Positions 30,502 to 37,638 of a stretch of DNA of 38,317 nucleotides are shown here, piece after piece. The position numbers were made by a program, and so were the translations under genes. The stretch comes from a virus, in IMG/VR virus record IMGVR_UViG_3300013103_000026, positions 1-38,317 of that record; one strand, 5' to 3'. The notes beneath the pieces were generated by a model, which was not told the DNA's origin, ran no database searches, and worked only from the letters and a program-made list of their open reading frames with translations. How positions within the stretch are numbered: the first letter of the stretch is position 1; every line of letters starts with the position of its first letter.

Positions 30502-31439
30502 GTTTCTTCTCCATCGAAGTATGCCTGAACATACATTGCTTTATCGAAATTATCCAACGTTTTAAAATGATCTAAATTTTCATTTAAATAATCCACAATT
30601 GGATAAAATTCTTCATCAATTCGTGCTTTACATTTTTGTGGATTTGATAACAATAATTCAACATTATCATTATTCAATTTAGCCAAAAATTTTGATGTTA
30701 AATAATATGGGGATTTCATTTTAACTTGTCGGGTTCTATCCAAACTTGTCACAACAAAACCTTCACGCTTATATGTTTTCAAAATTGATTCAAGTTCACC
30801 AAACTTATACATCCAATGTTTAGGTAATTTAAAGCTATCATTGAAATTATCTTCATTACGATATTGTGTTGTCAATCTCAAACAAGCTATTTCACTTGAC
30901 CCCAAACCAATATTAGGTGTATCCCATTTTTTCAGTCTAACATCCAATAAATAAACACCCAAATCTTCTTCAATGATATGTCTATCTTCTTTTGTACAAA
31001 CTTCAAAGATGAAAGTATAATCTGAATGGTCTTTAAATAGAGTTTCATTCGTGACCTTCATTACTTCTTCTCTTGCAACCTTTGCAAAATCTGAATCAGT
31101 TGTACCAGTTGTGGAAACCAAAACCATATCATTGTGCCAAGTAACCGCACACATAAAGCCATTGATTTTATCAGCAACTAAAACAATTTCATCATCATCA
31201 AATTTTGGTGCAAACTTTTCATTATGATTGAAGATTTTTGTATATGGTCTTGATACGATGTTTAAATCTTTATCGACCAAAGTTCCACGACATTCAATTA
31301 ACGAATCATCTTTATCCCACCAATAATTATAAAATACTTTTGGAGTATATTTCAACACAAATACATTATCATATGGTGTTGGCTTCAATTTCACCATCTT
31401 TCTATTATTTTCAATAAATTCCTTTGTTGGAATTTTCAT
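30498..31439 (-). CDS. RNA ligase, T4 Rnl1-like
   Basis: ATG 31439 is chosen (AGGAT upstream), giving 313 residues. The nucleotidyltransferase motifs are visible: K91-I-N-G as the adenylated lysine motif, ECRGTLVD upstream of it, FIFEVCT as motif III-like, REGFVV as motif IV and VKMKSPYYL as motif V. The pattern fits phage RNA ligases that seal tRNA breaks made by host anticodon nucleases. No kinase partner is in this window. It has its own promoter (31525-31553). Confidence 0.85.
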   Translation of the reverse strand: MKIPTKEFIENNRKMVKLKPTPYDNVFVLKYTPKVFYNYWWDKDDSLIECRGTLVDKDLNIVSRPYTKIFNHNEKFAPKFDDDEIVLVADKINGFMCAVTWHNDMVLVSTTGTTDSDFAKVAREEVMKVTNETLFKDHSDYTFIFEVCTKEDRHIIEEDLGVYLLDVRLKKWDTPNIGLGSSEIACLRLTTQYRNEDNFNDSFKLPKHWMYKFGELESILKTYKREGFVVTSLDRTRQVKMKSPYYLTSKFLAKLNNDNVELLLSNPQKCKARIDEEFYPIVDYLNENLDHFKTLDNFDKAMYVQAYFDGEET

Positions 31440-31524
31440 AAGTTTAAATCCTAATGTAATATAAATAACTGCATGGAAACACCACAATTTATTTATGTTT
31501 TTAATAAATATTATTTATTGTATT

Positions 31525-31553
31525 ATAATATAAGAAATTAGATACCATGTCAA
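31525..31553 (-). promoter_or_regulatory. Promoter TTGACA - 17 - TATTAT before the RNA ligase
   Basis: Minus strand: TTGACA (31553-31548), a 17-base spacer and TATTAT (31530-31525). A TATAAT also sits three bases further on. The leader to ATG 31439 is about 80 bases. Confidence 0.7.
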
Positions 31554-31558
31554 GTATA

Positions 31559-32215
31559 TTAGTTAATATTAATTCTTTTCTGTTCATTTCCAATCTCACT
31601 TTTATGTCGTTTACATGAATCACATTTTTTACATGCTTTACCATCAACCGGAGTTTCACAATAAAACGTTAATTTTTCTATTTTTTTAATATATTTGGAT
31701 ACATTTTTATTGTAAAAATTTTCCGTATCATACCATTTTAAAACATCTTTTTTAGTACACCACTCAAAAGGATATACCAATTTTGATGTGTTTTTATGTA
31801 CAGTTAATTTTACGGATGAATTATATAACTCAATAAATTCATTTTTAAAATGCCAAAAATCATCATATTTCACATAACCAAAAACAACTCGATCATATTT
31901 ACTTAAATCAACTTTCAATATTAAAAATTGTATCCATAGGTATGCTTGTTGAAGATGTAAATATACCCGATTATCAAATTTAGTATATAAATTATAAACA
32001 ACATCATTTCCCAAAGTTCCTGACATTTCAGGATCTTTTGTTATTTTGGATACATACTTTAAAATCTTTTTACGATTTTTCAATTCAATTGATTGAGCAC
32101 CTGTATTATTTGGCAATTCAAAATAACAAGTATCAACATGATAACCATTCTGTAACTCATTCAATAATAAAGCAGTTGAATCAAATCCACCACTATAACA
32201 AATTAAGGTTTTCAT
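31559..32215 (-). CDS. QueC-like PP-loop ATPase (7-cyano-7-deazaguanine synthase-like)
   Basis: YSGGFDST at residues 7-14 is the PP-loop ATP pyrophosphatase motif, and the C-terminal CETP...GKACKKCDSCKRHK supplies the four zinc cysteines of QueC. The length (218 aa) fits. QueC converts carboxy-deazaguanine to preQ0, used for queuosine tRNA or, in some phages, for deazaguanine DNA modification. No other pathway gene (QueD, QueE, FolE, transglycosylase) is in this window, so the end product is open. Confidence 0.83.
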   Translation of the reverse strand: MKTLICYSGGFDSTALLLNELQNGYHVDTCYFELPNNTGAQSIELKNRKKILKYVSKITKDPEMSGTLGNDVVYNLYTKFDNRVYLHLQQAYLWIQFLILKVDLSKYDRVVFGYVKYDDFWHFKNEFIELYNSSVKLTVHKNTSKLVYPFEWCTKKDVLKWYDTENFYNKNVSKYIKKIEKLTFYCETPVDGKACKKCDSCKRHKSEIGNEQKRININ

Positions 32216-32898
32216 TATCTATCCATTTTAAGTTTCAATAAACGTTTAAATTCTTTTCGCAACATTTCCAAATCATCCATAGATGTATTATAACATCTTT
32301 CGAGAGTTTCAACATTCCATCTAAATGAAATAATTGATTTATATTCTTCAATGAAAGTTTTATTTATTTTCACATAAGCAAAAAATGATACATATGCAGA
32401 CGTAACCGCTATTGCAACATCCAATAATAATGGTTCTGTATTTTCATTAATTTGTTGCAATTTAAAATAACCATCAGATAATGACAAATATGGATAAAAA
32501 TTACCCTTTTCATCTAATAATTTATTTAACCAAAAATGACTATTTGTGATTTCATTATCACTCAATTCATAAATATCATCCAATTCAGCAAGAGCATCCT
32601 TATATATATTGCTATAAGAATCCATACCACGAATCATTTTTTGAGTTTCTTGAACTTTGCGTTCAAGTTTATAATCAACAAAATAATCTTTAATATCATC
32701 TAATGTGGTTTCTTCTTTATAATATTCTATCCAAGGGATAGTCCGTCCATAATTAACGACTTCAACTGGATTACCATTACTAATCTCAATACCATTGCCA
32801 TTAGTAAAAAATAATTGTCTGAAAAAATCAATTGGATGTTGATTAATCAAAGCATATTCAACACAACTTTCATTTCTTTTTTGTAATAGATATGACAT
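32215..32898 (-). CDS. Unknown protein, 227 aa
   Basis: This is a mostly helical protein with no recognised domain; one stretch (LLLDVAIAVTSAYVSFFAYV) is moderately hydrophobic. Its stop overlaps the QueC-like start by one base, so the two are translated together and may work together. The C-terminus is basic (LRKEFKRLLKLKMDR). Confidence 0.75.
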   Translation of the reverse strand: MSYLLQKRNESCVEYALINQHPIDFFRQLFFTNGNGIEISNGNPVEVVNYGRTIPWIEYYKEETTLDDIKDYFVDYKLERKVQETQKMIRGMDSYSNIYKDALAELDDIYELSDNEITNSHFWLNKLLDEKGNFYPYLSLSDGYFKLQQINENTEPLLLDVAIAVTSAYVSFFAYVKINKTFIEEYKSIISFRWNVETLERCYNTSMDDLEMLRKEFKRLLKLKMDR

Positions 32899-32900
32899 TT

Positions 32901-33128
32901 TTATGGCTCCAATATTTGTTTGATTATTTGTTCAATTTCATCATGTGTTAAAGAATCTTTAACATCAACATTATTTACATAATAATGTTGATAATTAGTT
33001 TCATATAAATCATTTAATTTTTTGGCAACAGATTCAAGTTGTTTTTTGTTTTTTGAAGTGCTTATAATATAAGTAAAAGTACCACAACCTTCATCAAAAT
33101 TTTCACTTGTTAGTTGATATATTTTCAT
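32901..33128 (-). CDS. Unknown small protein, 75 aa
   Basis: This small alpha/beta protein (MKIYQLTSENFDEGCGTFTYIIS...) overlaps the upstream stop in an ATGA junction. It resembles many small T4-like proteins of unknown role. Nothing more can be said. Confidence 0.75.
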   Translation of the reverse strand: MKIYQLTSENFDEGCGTFTYIISTSKNKKQLESVAKKLNDLYETNYQHYYVNNVDVKDSLTHDEIEQIIKQILEP

Positions 33129-33541
33129 GATGCATACTCATACATAGATTCACCATTGCTGAATGTTGCAACTTTATTTAAAGAATTAAAATGTTTATCA
33201 ATTAATTTTTTGAAGTTATCAGATACCAAATTACACCATGCATTAGCAATATTTTGTAAACTCGAATCTTCACCATAACCATCAAATTCAATTGGAGCAA
33301 GAGAAACGCTTGCTAATCCACAATATTCAGATACCACAATTTGAGCATGTTGGTTTGATAAAACAGAAGTTAATTCCCGACCAATATAATGATCATCATC
33401 TTCAAAAGATTTATATTTTGTTAAAATAACATATTTTAATGAATCCATGAAATCATTCCATTCATCGGAATCTTCCATATAACTCACATCAATATAACAG
33501 ACAACACTAGCATTATTAGGATAACTGACAGAACGACTCAT
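33125..33541 (-). CDS. Unknown protein, 138 aa
   Basis: This acidic alpha/beta protein begins MSRSVSYPNNASVVCYIDVSY, with a CGLASVSLAP segment in the middle. No family recognised. The start at 33541 is fixed by the leader TTCCAAAAGGAAAATATTATG, shared in part with genes at 6614 and 36368. Confidence 0.78.
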   Translation of the reverse strand: MSRSVSYPNNASVVCYIDVSYMEDSDEWNDFMDSLKYVILTKYKSFEDDDHYIGRELTSVLSNQHAQIVVSEYCGLASVSLAPIEFDGYGEDSSLQNIANAWCNLVSDNFKKLIDKHFNSLNKVATFSNGESMYEYAS

Positions 33542-33547
33542 AATATT

Positions 33548-33559
33548 TTCCTTTTGGAA
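33548..33559 (-). promoter_or_regulatory. Leader element TTCCAAAAGGAA at the ribosome binding site
   Basis: This is the same 12-base palindrome as at 6947 and 37544, placed so that GGAA is the Shine-Dalgarno sequence. A TAATAT box lies about 20 bases upstream on the same strand. It may control translation by pairing or protein binding. Confidence 0.6.
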
Positions 33560-33585
33560 TGTTTTCTACAATACAGATATTATCA

Positions 33586-33619
33586 CACAATGGGATACAT
33601 TGGTATATATCCCATTGTG
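33586..33619. repeat. Intergenic hairpin element, copy 4, with perfect 12-bp arms
   Basis: CACAATGGGATA (33586-33597) and TATCCCATTGTG (33608-33619) are perfect inverted repeats around a 10-base spacer. It is the most symmetrical copy, made of two half-elements facing each other. It follows the stop of the membrane-protein gene at 33627. Confidence 0.85.
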
Positions 33620-33626
33620 GATATAT

Positions 33627-33848
33627 TTACAATCTTGGATGTTTATGATTACTTTCATTAACAACGGTTTTCTTTTTCATAGTCTTATTAATAACAATAG
33701 CAAGAATAATTGGCACAAATACACCGGTCCACCACCATTGGAAATCCTGACCAAAATACCAAGGAATTTCAGGTTGTCCATGTTGTAATATTATTTGCTC
33801 TTGTTGGTGCTGTTCTTTTCCATAATAGGTTTCTTCTGGTTCATACAT
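33627..33848 (-). CDS. Small single-span membrane protein, 73 aa
   Basis: A hydrophilic Gln-rich N-terminus (YYGKEQHQQEQIILQHGQ) is followed by one hydrophobic span (WTGVFVPIILAIVIN, about 40-54) and a basic tail (KTMKKKTVVN). The positive tail after the span suggests N-out/C-in topology. It could be an accessory lysis or inner-membrane protein; no family is recognised. Confidence 0.75.
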   Translation of the reverse strand: MYEPEETYYGKEQHQQEQIILQHGQPEIPWYFGQDFQWWWTGVFVPIILAIVINKTMKKKTVVNESNHKHPRL

Positions 33849-33868
33849 ATTATTTTATCTCATATTAA

Positions 33869-34093
33869 TTAATATTGCCTTTGGGCTTGTTTAAGTACTT
33901 GACTTCTTGGATGATCTCGTTTCATTTGAAGCATTTGATTGTGAATCATTTGATTAACTTGATGATCATTAATTTTAGTTGGATCGAATGATACTGAGAA
34001 TGAACAATCATAGTATTTATGTCGTGAAACATCAATTCCATTTTTCCAACCCTGAACCACCGGAGCAACTGCCGTAAATTTTATTTCAATCAT
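33869..34093 (-). CDS. Unknown small protein, 74 aa
   Basis: The first half is beta (MIEIKFTAVAPVVQGWKNG), the second a His- and Gln-rich helix (HQVNQMIHNQMLQMKRDHPRS is the region's core). No recognised family. It is separated from its neighbours by about 20 bases on each side. Confidence 0.72.
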   Translation of the reverse strand: MIEIKFTAVAPVVQGWKNGIDVSRHKYYDCSFSVSFDPTKINDHQVNQMIHNQMLQMKRDHPRSQVLKQAQRQY

Positions 34094-34113
34094 TTTATCC
34101 TTAAACCTATTTA

Positions 34114-34341
34114 TTAATTAATAATTTGCTTATTCCATGAAGCAACAGTATTTTCAACAATCTTATATCTGTCTTGATCATTGAATTTAATTTCATCACG
34201 CCATTGGTTATTTGTCCATGCTGATTTAGCATGATTTATTTTAAACCAAACACCCTTGTTTTGATTTGTATGCCAATTTTCATTAGATTTTGTATCCAAA
34301 ATTGTATATAAGGTAAGTGGTAATTCTACTAATCGCTTCAT
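34114..34341 (-). CDS. Unknown small protein, 75 aa
   Basis: ATG 34341 forms an ATGA overlap with the upstream stop and has GGGACAA nearby, so the upstream GTG is not used. The protein is Trp- and Asn-rich (SAWTNNQWRDEIKFNDQDRY). Function unknown. Confidence 0.75.
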   Translation of the reverse strand: MKRLVELPLTLYTILDTKSNENWHTNQNKGVWFKINHAKSAWTNNQWRDEIKFNDQDRYKIVENTVASWNKQIIN

Positions 34342-34838
34342 TTGTCCCACTCTAATCTAATTTTATCGTTTATATAAGGTATAGTAAATCCAGTTTCGGC
34401 TGGACTCCATGAACCATCACCGAATACTTCATTCCAATCTTTTTCACGCTGTTCATATTGGATTATTGCACTTTCATATTCTTCTTTGGTAATTTTATCA
34501 TCATCATAATCATCAATATACCAAGGATCTGACTGATCTTGATAATGATAATCTTCAATTTTATTGAAATTGAGCATCAAATTGAATGTAGGTAAATTTA
34601 CACTATATCTCAATCTATAACGCCACTCTTGAAATAAAATATCACCATTTTGCAACGGATAAATTACAATAGAATCATCTTCATAAAATTCAATGCATTT
34701 TTTTCTAAAATTAAATGGTATATCTAAAATCGTTTTTTGTACTTCTTCTGTATATTCTTTTCTTAATTCTTTAATAATAAGACTAAGATACGGCATCCCC
34801 ATTTTACAGATATAAGCATTGTATATTTTTGTACTCAT
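34338..34838 (-). CDS. Unknown protein, 166 aa
   Basis: ATG 34838 (MSTKIYNAYICK) overlaps the stop of the Nudix gene (ATGA); GGAG lies further upstream than usual. The protein is alpha/beta with an acidic low-complexity stretch (YIDDYDDDKITKEEYESA). It follows the Nudix enzyme directly. No family recognised. Confidence 0.75.
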   Translation of the reverse strand: MSTKIYNAYICKMGMPYLSLIIKELRKEYTEEVQKTILDIPFNFRKKCIEFYEDDSIVIYPLQNGDILFQEWRYRLRYSVNLPTFNLMLNFNKIEDYHYQDQSDPWYIDDYDDDKITKEEYESAIIQYEQREKDWNEVFGDGSWSPAETGFTIPYINDKIRLEWDK

Positions 34839-35251
34839 TTTATATATTTTCTCCATTGTTTAAAACATTCTTTCATTGATGCACAAAATAATACTTCTAC
34901 ATTTTTTAATTCAAAAACAATAAAAGTATCAATTTCTGGTTTCTTACCCTGCCCGATATCAAAATATGATGTACATTCACAGTGTTTTGCGTTTGGCATT
35001 GATGATACGTTTGCCAAAAATAAATGTAAATTCTTAGATTTTGAATATTTAAATTCACCAATATCAACTAATGTATGATCTGAAAAATCTAATCCAAATT
35101 CTTCATGAGTTTCACGGATAGCAGTATCGTATGGATTTTCACCATCTTCAACCATCCCCTTTGGAATATCCCAAAAATTATTACCAGTTGAATGACCTAA
35201 TAAAATTTCTTTACCATCTGTTATGATGATCCCAGCACTTACTTTTTTCAT
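34835..35251 (-). CDS. Nudix hydrolase, 138 aa
   Basis: The Nudix box is canonical: G-x5-E-x7-R-E-x2-E-E-x-G-L, spanning GMVEDGE to REThEEFGL. The start is ATG 35251 (MKKVSAGIIITDG) because it forms an ATGA overlap with the small gene upstream and the Nudix fold begins there. It would hydrolyse a nucleoside diphosphate linked to another group (damaged NTP, dinucleoside polyphosphate, NAD cap or similar). The substrate is not readable. Confidence 0.92.
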   Translation of the reverse strand: MKKVSAGIIITDGKEILLGHSTGNNFWDIPKGMVEDGENPYDTAIRETHEEFGLDFSDHTLVDIGEFKYSKSKNLHLFLANVSSMPNAKHCECTSYFDIGQGKKPEIDTFIVFELKNVEVLFCASMKECFKQWRKYIK

Positions 35252-35391
35252 ATAAAAATCCACACAATGATCAAAGTTCCAATAACACCCAATAAAACCA
35301 CATACTTAAATTCTTGCCTAAGCATATTACGAATTTTATTTTTTTCCCATCCACCAAAATTGGTCAATTCATTTTCAATATTAATACTCAT
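35248..35391 (-). CDS. Small tail-anchored-like membrane protein, 47 aa
   Basis: It begins MSINIENELTNFGGWEKNKI, with a basic middle, and ends in an 18-residue hydrophobic helix (VVLLGVIGTLIIVWIFI). ATG 35391 overlaps the preceding stop (TAATG) with GGTGA upstream, and its stop overlaps the Nudix start. Perfect gene packing on both sides supports it. Function unknown. Confidence 0.78.
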   Translation of the reverse strand: MSINIENELTNFGGWEKNKIRNMLRQEFKYVVLLGVIGTLIIVWIFI

Positions 35392-35492
35392 TATTTATCA
35401 CCCGATTTTTTGACTTTAAATATAACTTGTATAAGATTATTATCTTTACCTATAAAGATCTCATATAAATTTATAATAAAAAATACATACAT
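35391..35492 (-). CDS. Possible small protein, 33 aa
   Basis: A short frame from ATG 35492 to TAA at 35391 encodes a hydrophobic start (MYVFFIINLYEIF) and a basic end (IFKVKKSGDK). Its stop is joined to the next start (TAATG), as in its neighbours. No clear ribosome binding site, so this is tentative. Confidence 0.45.
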   Translation of the reverse strand: MYVFFIINLYEIFIGKDNNLIQVIFKVKKSGDK

Positions 35493-35663
35493 CTTGTAAA
35501 TTTTCCAACAAAAAATCAAGTGAATTGTTTAATTCTGATTTATAACCTTTACCTAAATGTTTATAGTAATGTTATCATCTGTAATTGCTATATCTTTAAC
35601 ACCAGCACTACCCAACCAAAATAAAACATTATTTGATAGGTTTACATAATCAATCGTTTTCAT
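35461..35663 (-). pseudogene. Frameshifted small gene (about 65 aa if repaired)
   Basis: ATG 35663 has a good ribosome binding site (AGGTGAAAC) and reads MKTIDYVNLSNNVLFW... to a TAG at 35553 after 36 residues. Another frame then continues without a start codon, reading YYKHLGKGYKSELNNSLDFL..., to TGA 35461. Adding one base near 35560-35570 joins the two into one protein. It is a frameshift mutation, a sequencing error or a programmed shift; no classical slippery heptamer is seen. Confidence 0.6.
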
Positions 35664-36138
35664 TTGTTTCACCTATTGGGTTATTAATAATCCAATTATT
35701 ATAAAATCGTTCATTGCCTGTAACTTCTTTGCCAATAAAATTAGGCAAATCAAGAAATTCATCTTCTGAATCTAATTCAACTTCACAAAATATCAAACCC
35801 TTATTGTCTCCAAGAAATTCATCAATTTCCCAAATTTTACCACAAATAAAAACAGAATATCTTGTTTTCCACAATTCACGATCACACAATGTTAATAACA
35901 TATTGATAGCATCTACATATGGAATAGTATATTCATATTCATCAACACCCAATTCACCATCAGTAGGATTCCCCTTGATGGTGAGTTTACCGATATTATT
36001 GAATGTTCTAACACGAACAACAGGATCAGATAATTTCAAATATCCTTGTCGAATTAGATTTTTATCAACCGCATATTTTTTAATTCGATCTTTCCAATCA
36101 TTTGTTAATAAAAATTTTCTTTCAATTTCCCTTTGCAT
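35650..36138 (-). CDS. CYTH-domain protein (triphosphate tunnel metalloenzyme-like), 162 aa
   Basis: MQREIERKFLL at the N-terminus carries the E-x-E-x-K signature of CYTH enzymes (E4, E6, K8). Later strands with charged residues facing a tunnel follow: VVRVRTF, GKLTIKG, WEIDEFL and IFCEVELDSEDE. These fit the eight-stranded tunnel fold that binds triphosphates with Mg2+ or Mn2+. Known activities are triphosphatase, thiamine triphosphatase and class IV adenylate cyclase. ATG 36138 is chosen over 36150 because GGGG lies six bases upstream. It overlaps both neighbours. Confidence 0.87.
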   Translation of the reverse strand: MQREIERKFLLTNDWKDRIKKYAVDKNLIRQGYLKLSDPVVRVRTFNNIGKLTIKGNPTDGELGVDEYEYTIPYVDAINMLLTLCDRELWKTRYSVFICGKIWEIDEFLGDNKGLIFCEVELDSEDEFLDLPNFIGKEVTGNERFYNNWIINNPIGETNEND

Positions 36139-36364
36139 TATTTGCCCCATTAATTATCTTGTTAATTTGAAGTTTAACCATATAAGCACATGCATCAAAT
36201 CCATCATCAAATTGATCACACATACAATCATCATCATTGACAGATTCAATTAATTCATCAATAAACGCTAATATCTGTTTATTGATTTCATTTTCGTTTC
36301 TCCAACGATTTACAGCACTAAGGAATTGCTTATCACTTTCAGTAATACTAAATTTATTAGTCAT
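36122..36364 (-). CDS. Unknown small acidic protein, 80 aa
   Basis: This protein is helical, with a Cys/Asp-rich segment (NDDDCMCDQFDDGFDACAY) in the middle that might bind metal. It lies three bases after the stop of the zinc-ribbon gene and overlaps the CYTH gene by 17 bases. No family recognised. Confidence 0.75.
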   Translation of the reverse strand: MTNKFSITESDKQFLSAVNRWRNENEINKQILAFIDELIESVNDDDCMCDQFDDGFDACAYMVKLQINKIINGANNAKGN

Positions 36365-36367
36365 AAT

Positions 36368-37537
36368 TCAATCCTTAACTCTAACAACAATTGTTTGTTT
36401 CCAACCATTATATTCATCAAACTTTTTAACGGTTGCTTTGATGGTGAATTCATCACCAATTTCACGATCTAATGAAGTACCATTTGCAAACCAAACGATT
36501 GTTTCACCTGTATCTTTACGGAATTTATGAACATAAATTGTTCCATAAAAACCGGAAGTAGTAATCAGTGATTCCAAAGTAACATTGAAATCTTGACGCT
36601 TTTTAACTTCACCAACGGTAGCATTAACACGCTTAATTTTTTCATCGACTGCTTTCTTAGCTTCACGGTCAAGATGCTTTAAATAGCCTGATACTGCCCC
36701 TGCAATGTATGAAAAGAACTTAGCTCGAACTTTACCAAGTTCTAACAGTTGCTTGATAGTGATAACAAAATTATTATCGCCTGACTGTTCATTGAAATAT
36801 TCAATCATGCCTTTGGCAATAGCTTTATTTTCATCAGTAATTTTCCAATAACCTAACCAATCATTATCACGTTTACCAAAAAAGAAATCATTGACATCTG
36901 AAACGGTAGGTGTTTTGTCATAATCATAACCACCCGAACCAACGAAACCATTTAATTCAATTGACAATGCAGAAGCAGAAGCAATTTTTTCAATGTCATA
37001 ATAAAATTCAGAACCACCACCAATTGAAAATTCATCTTTCAGTTGTTCATCTAAGGTACGAATCCAAGTAAGCATTTGAAGCATCCATTTAGGATCACCC
37101 TTGATATAATCTTTAATACAAGATTTACCAATTTGTAAAATTTCACCCGACTCAATATTTTGAATCAAATAAGATTGAACCTTGATTTTGTTATGACCAC
37201 AATGATCACATGTTGGTTTACGATCACGATATTTTGAAACATCAATTTCATCATAAATGGCAACGATATTAACACCATCACGATGATCAATTTTAGCAAT
37301 ACATTTCCAACCATTAATTGCAGGATATTCACCTGCAATTGAAACCGGATAAGATTTGGTATATGAAACATTACCAAAATGGTCTTTTTGTTTAGTTTCG
37401 ATAACATCACCAATAGTTAAAACCATTGGAACCAAACCATTTTTTACCGCTTTTTTGTTGACTTGATCCACTTTCTTTTTGAGAATATCAATATTTTCAG
37501 AAGGTATTTCAATCACATCAGTATTAAAATCGGTCAT
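36368..37537 (-). CDS. Zinc-ribbon / OB-fold-like phage protein, 389 aa
   Basis: A Cys4-type zinc site is visible around residues 109-145: CDHCGH followed by GEILQIGKSCIKDYI. From memory this block (SGE.xQ.GKSC.KD) recurs in a family of phage and plasmid proteins of unknown function. The C-terminal 70 residues (GTIYVHKFRKDTGETIVWFANG and TVKKFDEYNGWKQTIVVRV) look like an OB fold able to bind single-stranded nucleic acid. It heads its transcript with a conserved leader (37544-37592). Confidence 0.78.
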   Translation of the reverse strand: MTDFNTDVIEIPSENIDILKKKVDQVNKKAVKNGLVPMVLTIGDVIETKQKDHFGNVSYTKSYPVSIAGEYPAINGWKCIAKIDHRDGVNIVAIYDEIDVSKYRDRKPTCDHCGHNKIKVQSYLIQNIESGEILQIGKSCIKDYIKGDPKWMLQMLTWIRTLDEQLKDEFSIGGGSEFYYDIEKIASASALSIELNGFVGSGGYDYDKTPTVSDVNDFFFGKRDNDWLGYWKITDENKAIAKGMIEYFNEQSGDNNFVITIKQLLELGKVRAKFFSYIAGAVSGYLKHLDREAKKAVDEKIKRVNATVGEVKKRQDFNVTLESLITTSGFYGTIYVHKFRKDTGETIVWFANGTSLDREIGDEFTIKATVKKFDEYNGWKQTIVVRVKD

Positions 37538-37543
37538 TTTCTT

Positions 37544-37592
37544 TTCCTTTTGGAAGTTTTTCTAAATGGGGATTTCCCCGACCACATGTATA
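37544..37592 (-). promoter_or_regulatory. Promoter -10 region and conserved leader (TGTGGTCGGGG ... TTCCAAAAGGAA)
   Basis: Minus strand: AATATAC ending at 37588, then TGTGGTCGGGG (37586-37576), which pairs within itself as GGGGAAATCCCC, and then TTCCAAAAGGAA (37555-37544) at the ribosome binding site. Order and spacing match the leader at 6947-6998. Confidence 0.65.
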
Positions 37593-37616
37593 TTATCCGA
37601 TAATTAGATTAAAATG

Positions 37617-37637
37617 TATATATCCCATTGTGGGTGT
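37617..37637. repeat. Intergenic hairpin element, copy 5 (CCCATTGTGGG)
   Basis: TATATCCCATTGTGGGTGTA lies just after the stop of the gene at 37639 and before the leader of the gene at 36368. It carries the full CCCA-TTG-TGGG core. Confidence 0.8.
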
Positions 37638-37638
37638 A

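Noticed and set aside
35714-36253. 179-codon open frame on the plus strand opposite the CYTH gene
   Set aside because: It lies antisense to a gene with clear CYTH motifs and coupled neighbours, has no ribosome binding site, and its composition is that of an AT-rich antisense frame.
37165-37413. 82-codon second frame inside the zinc-ribbon gene
   Set aside because: Out of frame with the conserved Cys motif, rich in Met/Ile/Val, no ribosome binding site.
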